Positions 8,211 through 18,274 of a stretch of DNA of 64,000 bases are shown here, one piece after another (the first letter of the stretch is position 1; each line of letters opens with the position of its first letter). The translations under genes were made by a program, and so were the position numbers. Below the pieces are notes generated by a model. It saw only the letters and a program-made list of their open reading frames with translations. It did no database searches and had not been told where the DNA came from. The DNA is from an uncultured bacterium. Its GTDB lineage: Bacteria > Nitrospirota > Thermodesulfovibrionia > Thermodesulfovibrionales > Thermodesulfovibrionaceae. The DNA lies in the NCBI GenBank assembly GCA_937998865.1, contig CALLBR010000017.1, positions 18,289 to 82,288 on the forward strand, given 5' to 3'.

Positions 8211-8927
8211 CTATTTTCCTATTGTAAGTTTTTCTGCAAAATAATAAGGTAAGCCTCTGTCAATTATGGCATCAACAATTCTTTTAATATCATATTCCTT
8301 TCTTATAAATTGAACACTAACCCCTTCTTCTCTTATATCCACAAAACATATGCAAGTTCTTGGATCACCATCCTTTGGCTTTCCCACACTGCCTGCGTTT
8401 ATAAAATATTTTCCTCCAATTTTTTTGAAATAGGGAATGTGAGTGTGTCCGTAGATCATTACATCTGCTCCAGCCTTTTGAGCCATTAAAAGGAAAAATT
8501 TATCATGCCTGTCCTCGTACCAATATAGATTATTTTTTATAGGAGTAGCATGAAAAATACTCACTCTTTTACCTTCTATTTTAAAATCAATTCTAAAGGG
8601 TAAATTTTTCATAAAATCTTTTGTCCTCTCAGTAGCATTTTTTTTGGTCCATTGGAAGGAAAGATGAGCCATTTCTGCCTGCAAAGAATCTTCATATCTA
8701 CAACCACAGTGATCTCCGTTGATGGCAACCTTTTCATCATAATTTCCCTGAACTCCTTCGATCTTATGTTCTATCAAAAAGTCAACAACTTCATTAACAA
8801 AGGGTGCATAGCCACCAAGATCACCAAGGTGATAAATTTTTTGAACTCCTAATTCAATCAGTGAATTGTAAGCTGTTTTCAAAGCCTCTATGTTTCCATG
8901 AATATCGCCTAATATGCCTAATCTCAA
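8211..8927 (-). CDS. Calcineurin-like metallophosphoesterase
   Basis: A 238-residue cytoplasmic phosphoesterase of the YfcE/MJ0936 type. Metal ligands are seen in GDIHGN (Asp8, His10), GDLGGY (about residue 35), GNYDEK (the usual GNHD motif with Tyr in place of His), the His in IFHATP and GHTHIPY. The substrate cannot be deduced. It lies 19 bases after the alkaline phosphatase gene, in an operon with a glycosyltransferase behind a Pho box. Calcineurin-fold enzymes act as phospholipases (PlcP) in Pho-regulated lipid remodelling in alphaproteobacteria; whether this one does is speculation. Confidence 0.9.
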   Translation of the reverse strand: MRLGILGDIHGNIEALKTAYNSLIELGVQKIYHLGDLGGYAPFVNEVVDFLIEHKIEGVQGNYDEKVAINGDHCGCRYEDSLQAEMAHLSFQWTKKNATERTKDFMKNLPFRIDFKIEGKRVSIFHATPIKNNLYWYEDRHDKFFLLMAQKAGADVMIYGHTHIPYFKKIGGKYFINAGSVGKPKDGDPRTCICFVDIREEGVSVQFIRKEYDIKRIVDAIIDRGLPYYFAEKLTIGK

Positions 8928-8946
8928 TCCCTAGGCTCCTTTAATT

Positions 8947-10494
8947 TTAAGCTATATGATAATTAAGATGTCTTTCCCACTCCTCTTTTGTTATTTCTCT
9001 CACAAATTGAATGGCTTCTTTCTTTGTCAATTTAGGGTTATTATATTTTAAACCTAAATATTCAGTCATGGCGTAATATAAATCAGTATTATCTGTGAAG
9101 TTTTTTAACTTTGTACCAAAGGACTCTTTTCCATTTATTACAGTAAGCTGATCTTCGGCTGTGTGATTTGTTGAGGTAAAACCAATATTTCCTCTTCTTA
9201 CCTTTGCTGGCTTTTTTAGTTTATCTTCTTTTTCGTAATCATAAACACTTTTTCTTAGAATATTTCCCATTGTTGCCTCTGGCTCATACCAAATATCATT
9301 TACAATTAAAGTTCTTTTATTGTTCAATTTTGAGTATATTTCCTCTGCTTCCTCTGAAGAAATCTCCATTTTAGTATGAAACTCAAATATATCTTTAACT
9401 GTCTTTAAATCTTGATTTCTCATTTTTTTAATCATATATTCAAAGGATGCTGTGTTGGTGTATTTCATTAATGCTTCAGTAGCGTCATTGTACTCTGGTC
9501 CTGTACCATTGATACCAAATCCAGAATTTCCATGATCAGAGGTCAATATCATCACCACTTCAGGATTTTTACCAATAAAATCCTTAACAACTGCGATTGT
9601 TCTGTCTAATTCGTAACAATCCATCATAGCTCCGAAAGCATCATTAGCATGACAGGCATGATCTATTCTACCAGCTTCAATAAGAAGTACAAACCCTTTT
9701 TTATTCGTTGATAGCTTCTTTAAAGCCACTGCTGTCATTTCTGGCATGGAAGGTTGCTTATTGCCCAGTTCTTTATCATTCAATCTGTCTACAAAATAAC
9801 TAATGTGAGAAGAATTGAAAACACCTAAAAGAGGAGCATTATAATCAACTTTTAATAAATCCTCTCTACTGCGTAAGATCCTATACCCTTTTGAGGAAAA
9901 TTCTTCATATAGATTTCTACCATCTTTCCTTTTTTCTGGGTTAAAGTGTCTGTCACCTCCACCCATAGCTACTTCCAAGCTACTATTAAGTAAATCTATA
10001 GCTATGTTATCCTCATCATCTCTATTTTCATTATGACTATACCAAGCAGCTGGAGTAGCATGAGTAACTCTTGTAGTTGTAACAAACCCGCAGGAATATC
10101 CTTTTTTACTGGCTAACTCAAAAAGAGTAGTTAGTTTTCTTCCATCAGGCAACACAGCTAAATATCTATTGGCAGTTTTGGAACCTGTTGCCCAGGCTAC
10201 AGAAGCAGGAGCAGAGTCAGTTACCACAGAAGATAAAGAAGAGGTATTTTGGAGAAAAATCCTTGTTTTATCATCTCTTAACAGTAAGGATAAATTACTC
10301 TCTTCCTTAAATTTTCTCTCAATAAACTCGTTCATGGCTTTCATTACTCCAAGAGGAAAACCGTCGCCTACTATAAATACAATCCCCTTTGCTTTAATCT
10401 TTTGGGTGTCTATGCTTGCAAAAACTTCCTCTGATGAAGCTATCAAGGAGATAAAGCTTGCTAAGGATGCTTTTAAAAAATCTCTTCTGTCCAT
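8947..10494 (-). CDS. phoA: Alkaline phosphatase, Tat-exported
   Basis: This enzyme releases phosphate from organic phosphomonoesters in the periplasm. The N-terminus MDRRDFLKASLASF is a twin-arginine signal (RRDFLK), and a hydrophobic stretch and EVFAS follow. Catalytic elements of the family are present: the first metal Asp in VGDGFP, the Ser nucleophile in TDSAPASVAWATG, the Glu/Asp/His set in IEAGRIDHACHANDA, TSDHG near residue 320 and the last His in STNHTAED. Length is 515 residues. It sits third in a Pho-box-controlled operon, matching a phosphate-scavenging role. Confidence 0.93.
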   Translation of the reverse strand: MDRRDFLKASLASFISLIASSEEVFASIDTQKIKAKGIVFIVGDGFPLGVMKAMNEFIERKFKEESNLSLLLRDDKTRIFLQNTSSLSSVVTDSAPASVAWATGSKTANRYLAVLPDGRKLTTLFELASKKGYSCGFVTTTRVTHATPAAWYSHNENRDDEDNIAIDLLNSSLEVAMGGGDRHFNPEKRKDGRNLYEEFSSKGYRILRSREDLLKVDYNAPLLGVFNSSHISYFVDRLNDKELGNKQPSMPEMTAVALKKLSTNKKGFVLLIEAGRIDHACHANDAFGAMMDCYELDRTIAVVKDFIGKNPEVVMILTSDHGNSGFGINGTGPEYNDATEALMKYTNTASFEYMIKKMRNQDLKTVKDIFEFHTKMEISSEEAEEIYSKLNNKRTLIVNDIWYEPEATMGNILRKSVYDYEKEDKLKKPAKVRRGNIGFTSTNHTAEDQLTVINGKESFGTKLKNFTDNTDLYYAMTEYLGLKYNNPKLTKKEAIQFVREITKEEWERHLNYHIA

Positions 10495-10521
10495 TTTAAT
10501 TACCTCCTTAATTACCTCCTT

Positions 10522-11694
10522 TTAGTGATTAAAAGCTGTTTTAAGCTTATTAAAGATAATCCTCACAGAAGATAAATTATTGTCCTGAATTATCATTGTA
10601 TCTTTACCAATTTTGTAGATATTACCCCTCCAACTTAGCCTACAGCTAATGAAAGGTACAAACCAAATGATGGCAGTTATTAGGTCTTTTATGGGTATTA
10701 GCAAAACAGAAGTATTTAAAGGAGCTTTAATTAGCCTACTTGTATAAAAATCAAAAGATATTTTTACCAGAAGAGTCATTAGAAAAACTGTAAGGGACAT
10801 TCTGGAAAAGTTATCCAAAAGGGGGATGAAAGAGGATAGAAAGAGGGGATTAGATAAAGGTTCTGTAAAATATTTTATTCCTCCTATCTTCCATCTTATC
10901 TTTGCCCATCTCGTATGTCTATTAAGAAATCTACTAAAACTCCAGTATTCATTTACATTTTTAACCATATAACTACTGAGAACAACTCCTTTGCCCTTTT
11001 CATGCATAAGCTTACCCAGCATATAATCTTCTGCCAGTATGTCCTTTATAGCATCAAATCCTCCGATTTCCTCAAAATCTCTTTTTCTCATGAGCATTGA
11101 TTTGCCAATACTACAGGGTATTTTGAGAAATTGATCAAGTAAACATGTGGCAAGTATAACAAAGGAATTTAATTGAAGATTCTCCAGTTTTGCACCTATG
11201 CTTCTTCCTGAAACTCCCACTATTAGATTTGTTACAAGTCCGGTGTTTTCAGTCATGCAAGAAACTGTTTTTTTCAGATAATCCTTTTCTACATAAACAT
11301 TACTATCACTTATAAGGAAGTAATCATATTTGGAGTTTCTATAGGCACTTATCATGTTTTTCACCTTTGGATTTAGTGCTCTTTCAGAGCCATCTACTAT
11401 TATCCTTACTAAATGGGGATACTTATTTTTTATTTTCTCTGCTACTCTATAGGCAGGATCATTAATATCTTGCAGGGAAAAAATGACTTCATATTCAGGA
11501 TAGTCTTGTTTGCAAAAGCTCTCAAGATTGTCAAAAAGATTATCATCAATACCTTTTAAAGGCTTAATTATGGATACAGGTGGAAGAAAGGAGGAATGAG
11601 AATTTTCACTTAGTTTCTTTCTTAATGCCAGAATTTGCAAAAAATAAATCGTTATGCTTACTAAAACTAATGCTAAAATTATCCATAAAAACAT
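10522..11694 (-). CDS. GT21-like membrane glycosyltransferase (ceramide glucosyltransferase/HpnI type)
   Basis: A 390-residue family-2-fold glycosyltransferase with one N-terminal membrane helix (residues 2-23) and hydrophobic C-terminal segments. The D1 region (VSIIKPLKGIDDN), the D2 motif (ISDSNVYV), the D3 motif (DILAEDYMLG) and the RHTRW motif match ceramide glucosyltransferase-like enzymes, which glycosylate membrane lipids; HpnI of hopanoid synthesis belongs to the same group. Lying in a Pho-box operon with alkaline phosphatase, it is a candidate for making glycolipids that replace phospholipids under phosphate limitation. A hopanoid role is the alternative, but no other hpn genes are nearby. 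It follows the PHP gene by 4 bases. Confidence 0.85.
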   Translation of the reverse strand: MFLWIILALVLVSITIYFLQILALRKKLSENSHSSFLPPVSIIKPLKGIDDNLFDNLESFCKQDYPEYEVIFSLQDINDPAYRVAEKIKNKYPHLVRIIVDGSERALNPKVKNMISAYRNSKYDYFLISDSNVYVEKDYLKKTVSCMTENTGLVTNLIVGVSGRSIGAKLENLQLNSFVILATCLLDQFLKIPCSIGKSMLMRKRDFEEIGGFDAIKDILAEDYMLGKLMHEKGKGVVLSSYMVKNVNEYWSFSRFLNRHTRWAKIRWKIGGIKYFTEPLSNPLFLSSFIPLLDNFSRMSLTVFLMTLLVKISFDFYTSRLIKAPLNTSVLLIPIKDLITAIIWFVPFISCRLSWRGNIYKIGKDTMIIQDNNLSSVRIIFNKLKTAFNH

Positions 11695-11698
11695 TTCT

Positions 11699-12397
11699 TT
11701 ACCCCCTAAAAAGTGTTATGGCCACACCTTTGTTATGCTTTATGCATTTCTTTATTGAAATAATATCTTTTTCAGTTTTAAGAAGAGTTTTCCATGAATA
11801 TAAGTGTATTGGCTTGTGAAAATCGCTATTGGCAATGTAAGGATATTTTTTAAGGCTTACTACATTAAAAACATCATCTCTATTTGCTATCTCCCAGGCA
11901 TCTATATATTTCCCATAAATATGTCTGTTATTCCAAAGATATAGTGTATTCCTTATTTCACCCCTCATGTGGTGAGGATGGCAAGCCACTATAAGGGCAT
12001 TTTGTTTTTTTGCTTCAAGAAATATATTTTCATAAGATTCACAGGCTGGGATAAAGTCTTTTATATCGAGAATTAGAAGGTGGGCAGATTTTTCAGAAGA
12101 CAGATAATTTTTACTTATCTCAACTCCTGGAATAACGAGCATTTCATATTTATTCCAGGCTCTTTGAGCTTCATATTTTATGTTTTCCATATACTCATTG
12201 AAATTTTTCTCTGTAATTGTAAATCTAAATCTATGGGCAAATTTGCCTATTAAACTATCTCCATTAACTACATGGTCTGTTATGGCTATCACATCAAAAC
12301 CAGCCTGACCGAAGATATCTACCACTTTTCTTAGCTCTAATGACCCATCGGAGTATTTAGTGTGAATGTGAAAATCACATAGAAGCATATAATTCAT
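11699..12397 (-). CDS. PHP-domain phosphoesterase
   Basis: A 232-residue PHP-superfamily protein with metal-binding motifs in order: CDFHIHTKYSDG (about residues 7-18), AITDHV, PGVEIS, ACHPHH and ANSDFHKP. The family cleaves phosphate esters or phosphodiesters. It is the first gene of the PHP-glycosyltransferase-phoA-phosphoesterase-mini-receiver operon. The coordinates use the first ATG. The -10-like TATTAT overlaps that ATG, so the Met at residue 4 (12388) on a leaderless transcript is at least as likely a start. No ribosome binding site precedes either. Confidence 0.88.
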   Translation of the reverse strand: MNYMLLCDFHIHTKYSDGSLELRKVVDIFGQAGFDVIAITDHVVNGDSLIGKFAHRFRFTITEKNFNEYMENIKYEAQRAWNKYEMLVIPGVEISKNYLSSEKSAHLLILDIKDFIPACESYENIFLEAKKQNALIVACHPHHMRGEIRNTLYLWNNRHIYGKYIDAWEIANRDDVFNVVSLKKYPYIANSDFHKPIHLYSWKTLLKTEKDIISIKKCIKHNKGVAITLFRG

Positions 12398-12449
12398 AAT
12401 AAATATTAGGTGTTACAGTACAGTTAAAGAATTTTTAAATTTCTGTTAA
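12396..12449 (-). promoter_or_regulatory. Putative Pho box and -10 of the PHP/glycosyltransferase/phoA operon
   Basis: Four hexamers with 11-base periodicity on the minus strand: TTAACA (12449-12444), TTAAAA (12438-12433), TTAACT (12427-12422) and GTAACA (12416-12411). After a 9-base gap TATTAT (12401-12396) can act as the -10. Transcription would then begin at about 12388-12389, exactly at an in-frame ATG. Confidence 0.65.
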
Positions 12450-12910
12450 ATTTTCATATTTCACTATAACCTCTCTTTTCAAGACTTGATTAATTGTGCT
12501 TATTTGCTTTTCTCCTTTTCCTGAGGAAAAAATGATTCTTTCTTTGCAAGATAAATCTCTTTAATTCTTAGCTTTTTTAATCTATTAAAAGGACACCCCT
12601 TTTACTTGGCACCCATTTTTTATAGAGAGACAAGATTGGTTCTTCCTTCCTGTGGAAGGGCTCGCAGAGAAAGTATGGGTTTTTTATTTTTTCGATGGCT
12701 ATCTCTGTTCTTTCCTTACAAGAAGATTTAGCGACGAAGAGATCTATTTTTAGTATAAAAAAAGATTGCCAAAAAGCCCTTCGAAATTTCTTCAATGAAT
12801 GGGAAAGTGGTGGCATTAAAAACCCTTTCTCAGAAAAACACTATAAAACTTGAGATTTTATATTAAAGATTGCTACTATAAATAGATTTAAAATTATCAG
12901 GAGGTGAATT
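12450..12910. other. Gene-poor stretch upstream of yajC, possible decayed gene
   Basis: No convincing gene is present in these 461 bases. On the plus strand one frame is open until 12733 (reading PFTWHPFFIERQDWFFLPVE and so on) and another is open from 12626 to the stop at 12853, with an ATG at 12695 giving 52 residues that end in EKHYKT. The pair could be a frameshifted remnant. No ribosome binding site precedes either, and the peptides are not recognised. A minus-strand frame of 79 codons (12577-12816) has no supporting signals. The only other structure is a perfect palindrome TTTTCCT-G-AGGAAAA near 12515-12530. Confidence 0.4.
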
Positions 12911-13261
12911 ATGAAATTAGATTTATTGACCAGTAGTGCCTATGCTATGGGACCTGCCCCTCAGCAAGGTGGACAGGGTGACCCCATAATGAGTTTGATA
13001 GCCAGTCTTTTACCTTTAATTTTAATCATTGTTGTTTTCTATTTTCTCCTTATTAGACCTCAGCAAAAAAGAGCAAAAGAACACAGACAAATGCTTGAAA
13101 ATCTAAAAAGAGGAGATAAAGTAATCACTGTTGGTGGTCTTTATGGAGTGGTAGATAGTGTAAATCCAAATACAGTGGTTCTTAAAGTAGCTGAAAATGT
13201 AAAGTTAAAGTTTTCCAAGCAGTCTATTGCTGCTTTGAGACCACCTACAGATGAGGATTAA
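12911..13261 (+). CDS. yajC: Preprotein translocase subunit YajC
   Basis: YajC associates with SecDF in the Sec translocon. This 116-residue protein has one membrane helix (about residues 30-53, LLPLILIIVVFYFLLIRPQQ), the conserved RPQQKRAKEHRQML segment directly after it, and the soluble GDKVITVGGLYG domain. AGGAGG precedes the ATG by 6 bases. It opens a seven-gene plus-strand operon, 9 bases before secD. Confidence 0.95.
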   Translation: MKLDLLTSSAYAMGPAPQQGGQGDPIMSLIASLLPLILIIVVFYFLLIRPQQKRAKEHRQMLENLKRGDKVITVGGLYGVVDSVNPNTVVLKVAENVKLKFSKQSIAALRPPTDED

Positions 13262-13270
13262 GAAATCTCA

Positions 13271-14893
13271 ATGAAAAGAGGTATATATCTTAGAATAGCT
13301 CTAATAACCCTTACGGTAATTATTGCATTTTTCTTTATGCTGCCAAATACTCCTATTTTCCCACACATGCCTGATTGGTGGAAGAAAAATTTTACCAACA
13401 GAGGAATAGTTTTAGGTCTTGATTTAAGAGGAGGTTCTCATCTGGTTTTTGAAGTAGATCTTAAGAGAGCAAGAGAAATAACCTTAGAAAGAATTGGGAT
13501 GCATCTTCAGAGTCTTCTTGAAAAGAAGGGCTTAAAGCCATCTGTAAGTATCCAAGGGGAAAAGATATTTATTCAACCTGTAAGTGATGAAGCAAAAAAA
13601 ATTATAAGTGAGAATTATCCAGATCTTTCTATATCAGTGCAAGATAAAAACATTGTTGCTTCCCTGCCAGAAAATGCCTTCAAAAAAGTAGAAGCCACAT
13701 CAATTGAGCAGGCAATAGAAGTAATTCGTAATAGAATTGATCAGCTCGGTGTTGCAGAGCCAACTATTCATAAGCAGGGAGACAGTGAAATAGTAGTACA
13801 ACTTCCTGGTGTTAAGGATCCTAAAAAAGCACTTGAAATAATAGGCAAAACAGCCCAATTAGAATTTAAACTTCTTGATGAAGAGACTCCCCTGTGGAAA
13901 GAGCTTCCCTCTCTAATAAAACCTCAAGAGGAAGAGAGTCTTTTATCTCAATGGAAGTCTAAACTACCAGAAGAGGATGAAATAGTCTTCCAAAAGATAA
14001 CAAACAAAGAGACAGGAGAAGTATACAAAAGGCCATATATTGTTAAGAAAAACGTTCTGCTTACAGGAGATCTTTTAGCAGAAGCCCATGTAAGTATTGA
14101 TCAAAGATTTAATGAGCCTTATGTATCCTTGAGATTTAATGAAGCTGGAGCAAAAATTTTTGAGGAAATTACAGGTAAATACGTAAAAAGAAGGCTAGCA
14201 ATAATTCTTGATGGAAATCTCTATTCAGCACCTGTAATTCAGGAAAAAATTGAAGGTGGTAATGCCCAAATTTCAGGTAATTTTACTCTTGAGGAAGCAA
14301 GAGACTTAGCAATAGTTCTTAGAGCTGGAGCTCTTCCTGCACCTGTAAAACTTATCCAAAATGTAACAGTGGGACCTACTCTTGGAAAGGACTCTATTGA
14401 GGCTGGAAAGACAGCTATTTTGATAGCTGCAGCCATTGTATCTTTGTTTATGATAGTATATTATCGCCTAAGCGGTTTAATTGCTGATTTTGCTCTTCTT
14501 TTAAACATTATTCTTCTAATAGGTGCTTTAGCTGCTCTGAATGCAACTCTTACACTGCCTGGAATTGCTGGTATAGCTTTAGCAATTGGTATGGCTGTAG
14601 ATTCAAATGTTCTTATGTTTGAAAGAATAAGGGAAGAGTTAAGATTAGGTAAAACACCCAAAGCAGCTATTGAGAGCGGATATAAAAAAGCCTTCTGGAC
14701 CATCTTTGACTCTCATGTGACTACTCTTATAACAGCAGCAGTACTATTTCATTTTGGTTCTGGTCCCATAAAAGGTTTTGCTGTAACTCTTTCCTTAGGT
14801 GTGGCAATAAATCTTTTTACTGCCTTAATTGGAACAAAGACTATATTTGATTTCATATACATAGGAAAGGAGCGTAAAAGTCTCAGCATATGA
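13271..14893 (+). CDS. secD: Protein translocase subunit SecD
   Basis: SecD uses the proton gradient to help complete protein export. The 540-residue protein has an N-terminal helix, the [15 protein letters not shown] motif, a large periplasmic P1 domain (about residues 50-360), and five C-terminal helices that include the [17 protein letters not shown] region and the conserved [17 protein letters not shown] motif. It overlaps secF by 4 bases. Confidence 0.97.
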   Translation: MKRGIYLRIALITLTVIIAFFFMLPNTPIFPHMPDWWKKNFTNRGIVLGLDLRGGSHLVFEVDLKRAREITLERIGMHLQSLLEKKGLKPSVSIQGEKIFIQPVSDEAKKIISENYPDLSISVQDKNIVASLPENAFKKVEATSIEQAIEVIRNRIDQLGVAEPTIHKQGDSEIVVQLPGVKDPKKALEIIGKTAQLEFKLLDEETPLWKELPSLIKPQEEESLLSQWKSKLPEEDEIVFQKITNKETGEVYKRPYIVKKNVLLTGDLLAEAHVSIDQRFNEPYVSLRFNEAGAKIFEEITGKYVKRRLAIILDGNLYSAPVIQEKIEGGNAQISGNFTLEEARDLAIVLRAGALPAPVKLIQNVTVGPTLGKDSIEAGKTAILIAAAIVSLFMIVYYRLSGLIADFALLLNIILLIGALAALNATLTLPGIAGIALAIGMAVDSNVLMFERIREELRLGKTPKAAIESGYKKAFWTIFDSHVTTLITAAVLFHFGSGPIKGFAVTLSLGVAINLFTALIGTKTIFDFIYIGKERKSLSI

Positions 14894-15795
14894 TACAAAT
14901 TCTGGGTAAAACTAACATTGATTTCTTAGGTAAAAGAAATTTTGCTCTTGTCTTTTCAGTAGTAATGATAATTATTGGTATTTTCTCCATATTTCAGATT
15001 CAAGCAGGAAAAGCAAATCTTGGAGTAGATTTTGCAGGTGGCTTAAGCCTTCAGATTAGGTTTTCCCAGCCCATTACTATTGCAGAAGTAAGAACAGTTT
15101 TAGATAAGGCTGGTATTAAAGATGCTGATATACAGGATTTGCCTACAGAGAGAAAACTTTTAATTAAGCTTAAAAAACAACAGCAGGGTGCACAGGATTT
15201 AATTGAGAAAGCTTTGCAGGACAGTCTCTCTGCAAAGGAACCCCTCATAGAGTCCATAACTGAGATAGGTCCAAAAATCGGTGAAAGAACAAAAAGAGAC
15301 GCTCTCTTGGCCATTTTAGCAGCTACTTTAGGAATTCTAATTTACATTGCTATTAGATTTAGATTTCATTTTGCTATTGGAGCTACTTTAGCTACTTTCC
15401 ATGATGTAATGGCAGTGCTGGGAATTTTTTATCTTCTCAATAAAGAGATAAATTTAATTTTTATAAGTGCGCTTCTTACAATTGCTGGTTATTCTCTTAC
15501 AGACACTGTTGTTGTTTTTGATAGAATTCGTGAAAATCTCGGTAAAGTAGCAAAAGGTTCTATGAGCTTAGAAACATTAATGAATAAAAGCATAAATGAG
15601 GTTTTATCAAGAACAATTATCACCTCCCTTACCACATTTATGGCAGCCTTAGCTCTCTTTTTATTTGGTGGAGAAGTTTTACATGACTTTGCTCTTGCCA
15701 TGATGATCGGGATATTAGTAGGAACATACTCTTCCGTATTTGTAGCAAGTCCAGTGGTTTTGCTTCTTGGTAAGAATTCTTTGATAAAGAGATAA
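14890..15795 (+). CDS. secF: Protein translocase subunit SecF
   Basis: Partner of SecD, 301 residues. It has the N-terminal helix, the [16 protein letters not shown] motif, a short periplasmic domain and five C-terminal helices with the SecF signature [17 protein letters not shown]. The start overlaps the secD stop (ATGA type). recJ follows one base after its stop. Confidence 0.97.
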   Translation: MIQILGKTNIDFLGKRNFALVFSVVMIIIGIFSIFQIQAGKANLGVDFAGGLSLQIRFSQPITIAEVRTVLDKAGIKDADIQDLPTERKLLIKLKKQQQGAQDLIEKALQDSLSAKEPLIESITEIGPKIGERTKRDALLAILAATLGILIYIAIRFRFHFAIGATLATFHDVMAVLGIFYLLNKEINLIFISALLTIAGYSLTDTVVVFDRIRENLGKVAKGSMSLETLMNKSINEVLSRTIITSLTTFMAALALFLFGGEVLHDFALAMMIGILVGTYSSVFVASPVVLLLGKNSLIKR

Positions 15796-15796
15796 A

Positions 15797-17470
15797 ATGG
15801 AATATACAGAATGGGTTGTTACAAAAACAAATCAGGATTATCTTCAATATATATCAAACACCCTTGGTATAACTGTTCCAATAGCTCAGGTTTTACTCTC
15901 CAGGGGACTTAGGGAAGTTGAAGAAATTTACTCCTTCCTTAATCCTCATTTGGACAGCATTGATCCCTTCGAGATTTTAGGAGTCTATGAAGCGACCCAG
16001 ATAATAATTTCCGCCATAAAATCCAATAAAAAAATCTTAATTAACGGTGATTATGATGCCGATGGCTTAACCTCAACAGCTATTCTTTACGATATTTTAA
16101 GAAAAAAAGGTGCGCAAGTTTTCTATTACATACCTAATAGAATATTACATGGTTACGGTTTAAGCAAACAAAGCATTGAAGAGGCAAAGAGGGTCGGAGC
16201 AGAATTAATAATTACTGTGGATTGTGGGATAAGAGATTTTGATTCTGTAGATTATGCAAACAAAGAGGGCATAGGGGTAATTATTACAGATCATCATGAA
16301 CCCTTAAGAGTCAATGAAAAAATAAAAATTCCTCAGGCTTTAGCTGTTATTAACCCTAAAATTGATGGCAAAATTACCTATAGCTGTCTTTCAGGTGTAG
16401 GCGTTGCTTTTATGCTTGCTATGGCATTGGACAGGGAAATGGCTTTGGAATATTTAGATCTTGTTGCCCTTGGAACCTATGCTGATATGGTTCCTCTTAC
16501 TTTTGCAAATAGAGTTATTATGAAACATGGATGGAATTTTATAGAATCTCCAAAGAGAAACTCCCTTAGAGTCCTTAAGAGCATTGCAGGAATAAATTCA
16601 AATTATTTAAAAGGTTTTCATTTAAGCTTTTGTCTCATACCAAGAATTAATGCTCCTGGTAGAGTTGATGATGCTACTGATGTTGTAAGATTTTTAATTT
16701 CTGAGGATGATTCAGAATTAGACAAACTTAGTAAATGGCTAAATCAAATAAATTCTCTAAGACAAAAGATGGAAGAAAAAATAATGACTGAAGTGGAGGA
16801 AAAATTACAAAAGGATTTTAATGATGAACCTGTCATTGTTTTATGGGGACAGTGGCACCCGGGAGTAATTGGTACTGTAGCAAGCAAACTAATTGATAAA
16901 TTTCAAAGGCCTATTTTTGTTTTCTCTAATAAGGAAGAGATAGCAAAGGGCTCAGCAAGAGCACCTTCAGGAATAGATTTACAAGAATTATTAATGGGAT
17001 GCAAGGATATACTTCTAAGATTTGGTGGACATAAAGGAGCTGCTGGTATGTCTCTGAGAAGAGATGATTTAAACAATCTCAAAGAGCGTTTATGTAGCCT
17101 TGCTAAGGATTTAATAAAAAATAATAAAAATATCCTCTATTTAGATGTGGCAGTAGCTTTGAGGGAAGTAACAGAAAGAGTAGCAAAAGAGGTTGCCCTC
17201 CTTGAACCTTTTGGAGAAGGTAACAGAGAGCCCCTATTTGGAGCAAAGGAATTAACTGTGGTAAATTTAAGAAAAGTAGGAAACAATCATCTAAAAATGT
17301 TTTTGCGACAAAATGGAAATACTCTTGCAGCCATAGGTTTTGACATGGCAGAAGCGCAAATCTTAGAGGGCTCACTTGTTGATGCAGCTTTTATCCCTAC
17401 TATTAATGAATGGGAGGGAGTAAGAAGTCTTCGGCTTCAACTTAAAGCACTAAGAAAGGCATACCCATGA
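15797..17470 (+). CDS. recJ: Single-stranded-DNA-specific exonuclease RecJ
   Basis: RecJ degrades single-stranded DNA 5' to 3' in recombination and repair. The 557-residue protein has the DHH-family motifs NGDYDADGLTSTA (about residues 82-94), TVDCGIRDFDS, TDHHEP (near 159) and a DHHA1 domain with GGHKGAAGMSL (near residue 413), then the C-terminal OB-type domain. It sits between secF and panB, overlapping panB by 4 bases. Confidence 0.96.
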   Translation: MEYTEWVVTKTNQDYLQYISNTLGITVPIAQVLLSRGLREVEEIYSFLNPHLDSIDPFEILGVYEATQIIISAIKSNKKILINGDYDADGLTSTAILYDILRKKGAQVFYYIPNRILHGYGLSKQSIEEAKRVGAELIITVDCGIRDFDSVDYANKEGIGVIITDHHEPLRVNEKIKIPQALAVINPKIDGKITYSCLSGVGVAFMLAMALDREMALEYLDLVALGTYADMVPLTFANRVIMKHGWNFIESPKRNSLRVLKSIAGINSNYLKGFHLSFCLIPRINAPGRVDDATDVVRFLISEDDSELDKLSKWLNQINSLRQKMEEKIMTEVEEKLQKDFNDEPVIVLWGQWHPGVIGTVASKLIDKFQRPIFVFSNKEEIAKGSARAPSGIDLQELLMGCKDILLRFGGHKGAAGMSLRRDDLNNLKERLCSLAKDLIKNNKNILYLDVAVALREVTERVAKEVALLEPFGEGNREPLFGAKELTVVNLRKVGNNHLKMFLRQNGNTLAAIGFDMAEAQILEGSLVDAAFIPTINEWEGVRSLRLQLKALRKAYP

Positions 17471-18261
17471 GATTTACAGTCATAGATTTACTTACCAAGA
17501 AAAAAGAAGGCTCAAAGATCACCATGCTTACTGCCTATGATTATCCCTTTGCCAATATTGTTGATGAAGTGGGCATAGATATGATCCTGGTAGGAGACTC
17601 TCTATCAATGGTCTTTCAAGGAAATGACAGTACACTTCCAGTTACCATGGAGGAGATTATTTATCATACAAAAATTGTGTCTAAAGCTACAAAAAGAGCC
17701 ATGGTGGTAGCAGATATGCCCTTTATGTCTTATCAAATAAGTAAAGAGGAAGCAGTAAGAAATGCTGGAAGACTTATAAAGGAAGCCTTTGCTCAAGCAG
17801 TAAAACTTGAGGGAGGAAGAGAAATTTTAAATCAAGTTAAAGCTATTACAGAAGCTGAAATTCCCGTAATAGGTCATATTGGACTTACTCCTCAAGCAAT
17901 TCTAAGAATGGGAGGATATAAGCTCCAAGGAAAACATCCTGAACAGGCGAGGAGAATAAAAGAAGATGCTTTAATGCTTCAGGATGCCGGAGCTGTGGCT
18001 ATTGTTTTAGAAGTGATTCCTTCAGAGCTTGCTAAGGAAATTACAGAAAGCCTTGAAATTCCCACCATAGGAATTGGTGCTGGTCCTTTCTGTGATGGAC
18101 AAGTTTTGGTACTACATGATTTGCTCGGACTTTTTGAAAAATTTACACCTAAATTTGTAAAGAAATATGCAAATCTTAGAGAACAAATATTAAAAGCAGT
18201 AAATCAATTCAGAGAAGAGGTAGAAAAAGGATTATTTCCAGACAAAGAACACTCTTTTTAA
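17467..18261 (+). CDS. panB: 3-methyl-2-oxobutanoate hydroxymethyltransferase
   Basis: PanB makes ketopantoate from 2-ketoisovalerate and methylene-tetrahydrofolate, the first step of pantothenate synthesis. Length is 264 residues. Family motifs are [22 protein letters not shown] (metal-binding Asp), [17 protein letters not shown], the catalytic Glu in VLEVIPSEL and [18 protein letters not shown]. It starts with an ATGA overlap with recJ. No other pan genes are present. Confidence 0.97.
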   Translation: MRFTVIDLLTKKKEGSKITMLTAYDYPFANIVDEVGIDMILVGDSLSMVFQGNDSTLPVTMEEIIYHTKIVSKATKRAMVVADMPFMSYQISKEEAVRNAGRLIKEAFAQAVKLEGGREILNQVKAITEAEIPVIGHIGLTPQAILRMGGYKLQGKHPEQARRIKEDALMLQDAGAVAIVLEVIPSELAKEITESLEIPTIGIGAGPFCDGQVLVLHDLLGLFEKFTPKFVKKYANLREQILKAVNQFREEVEKGLFPDKEHSF

Positions 18262-18274
18262 GGGAGGTCAAAAG

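Noticed and set aside
12605..12625. TTGGCACCCATTTTTTAT as a sigma-54 promoter
   Set aside because: The -24 half is good, but the position 10 bases after GG is TT instead of GC, and no gene is positioned to use it.
12577..12816. 79-codon minus-strand frame
   Set aside because: No ribosome binding site or promoter, no recognisable composition, and it is overlapped by open plus-strand frames. Treated as chance.
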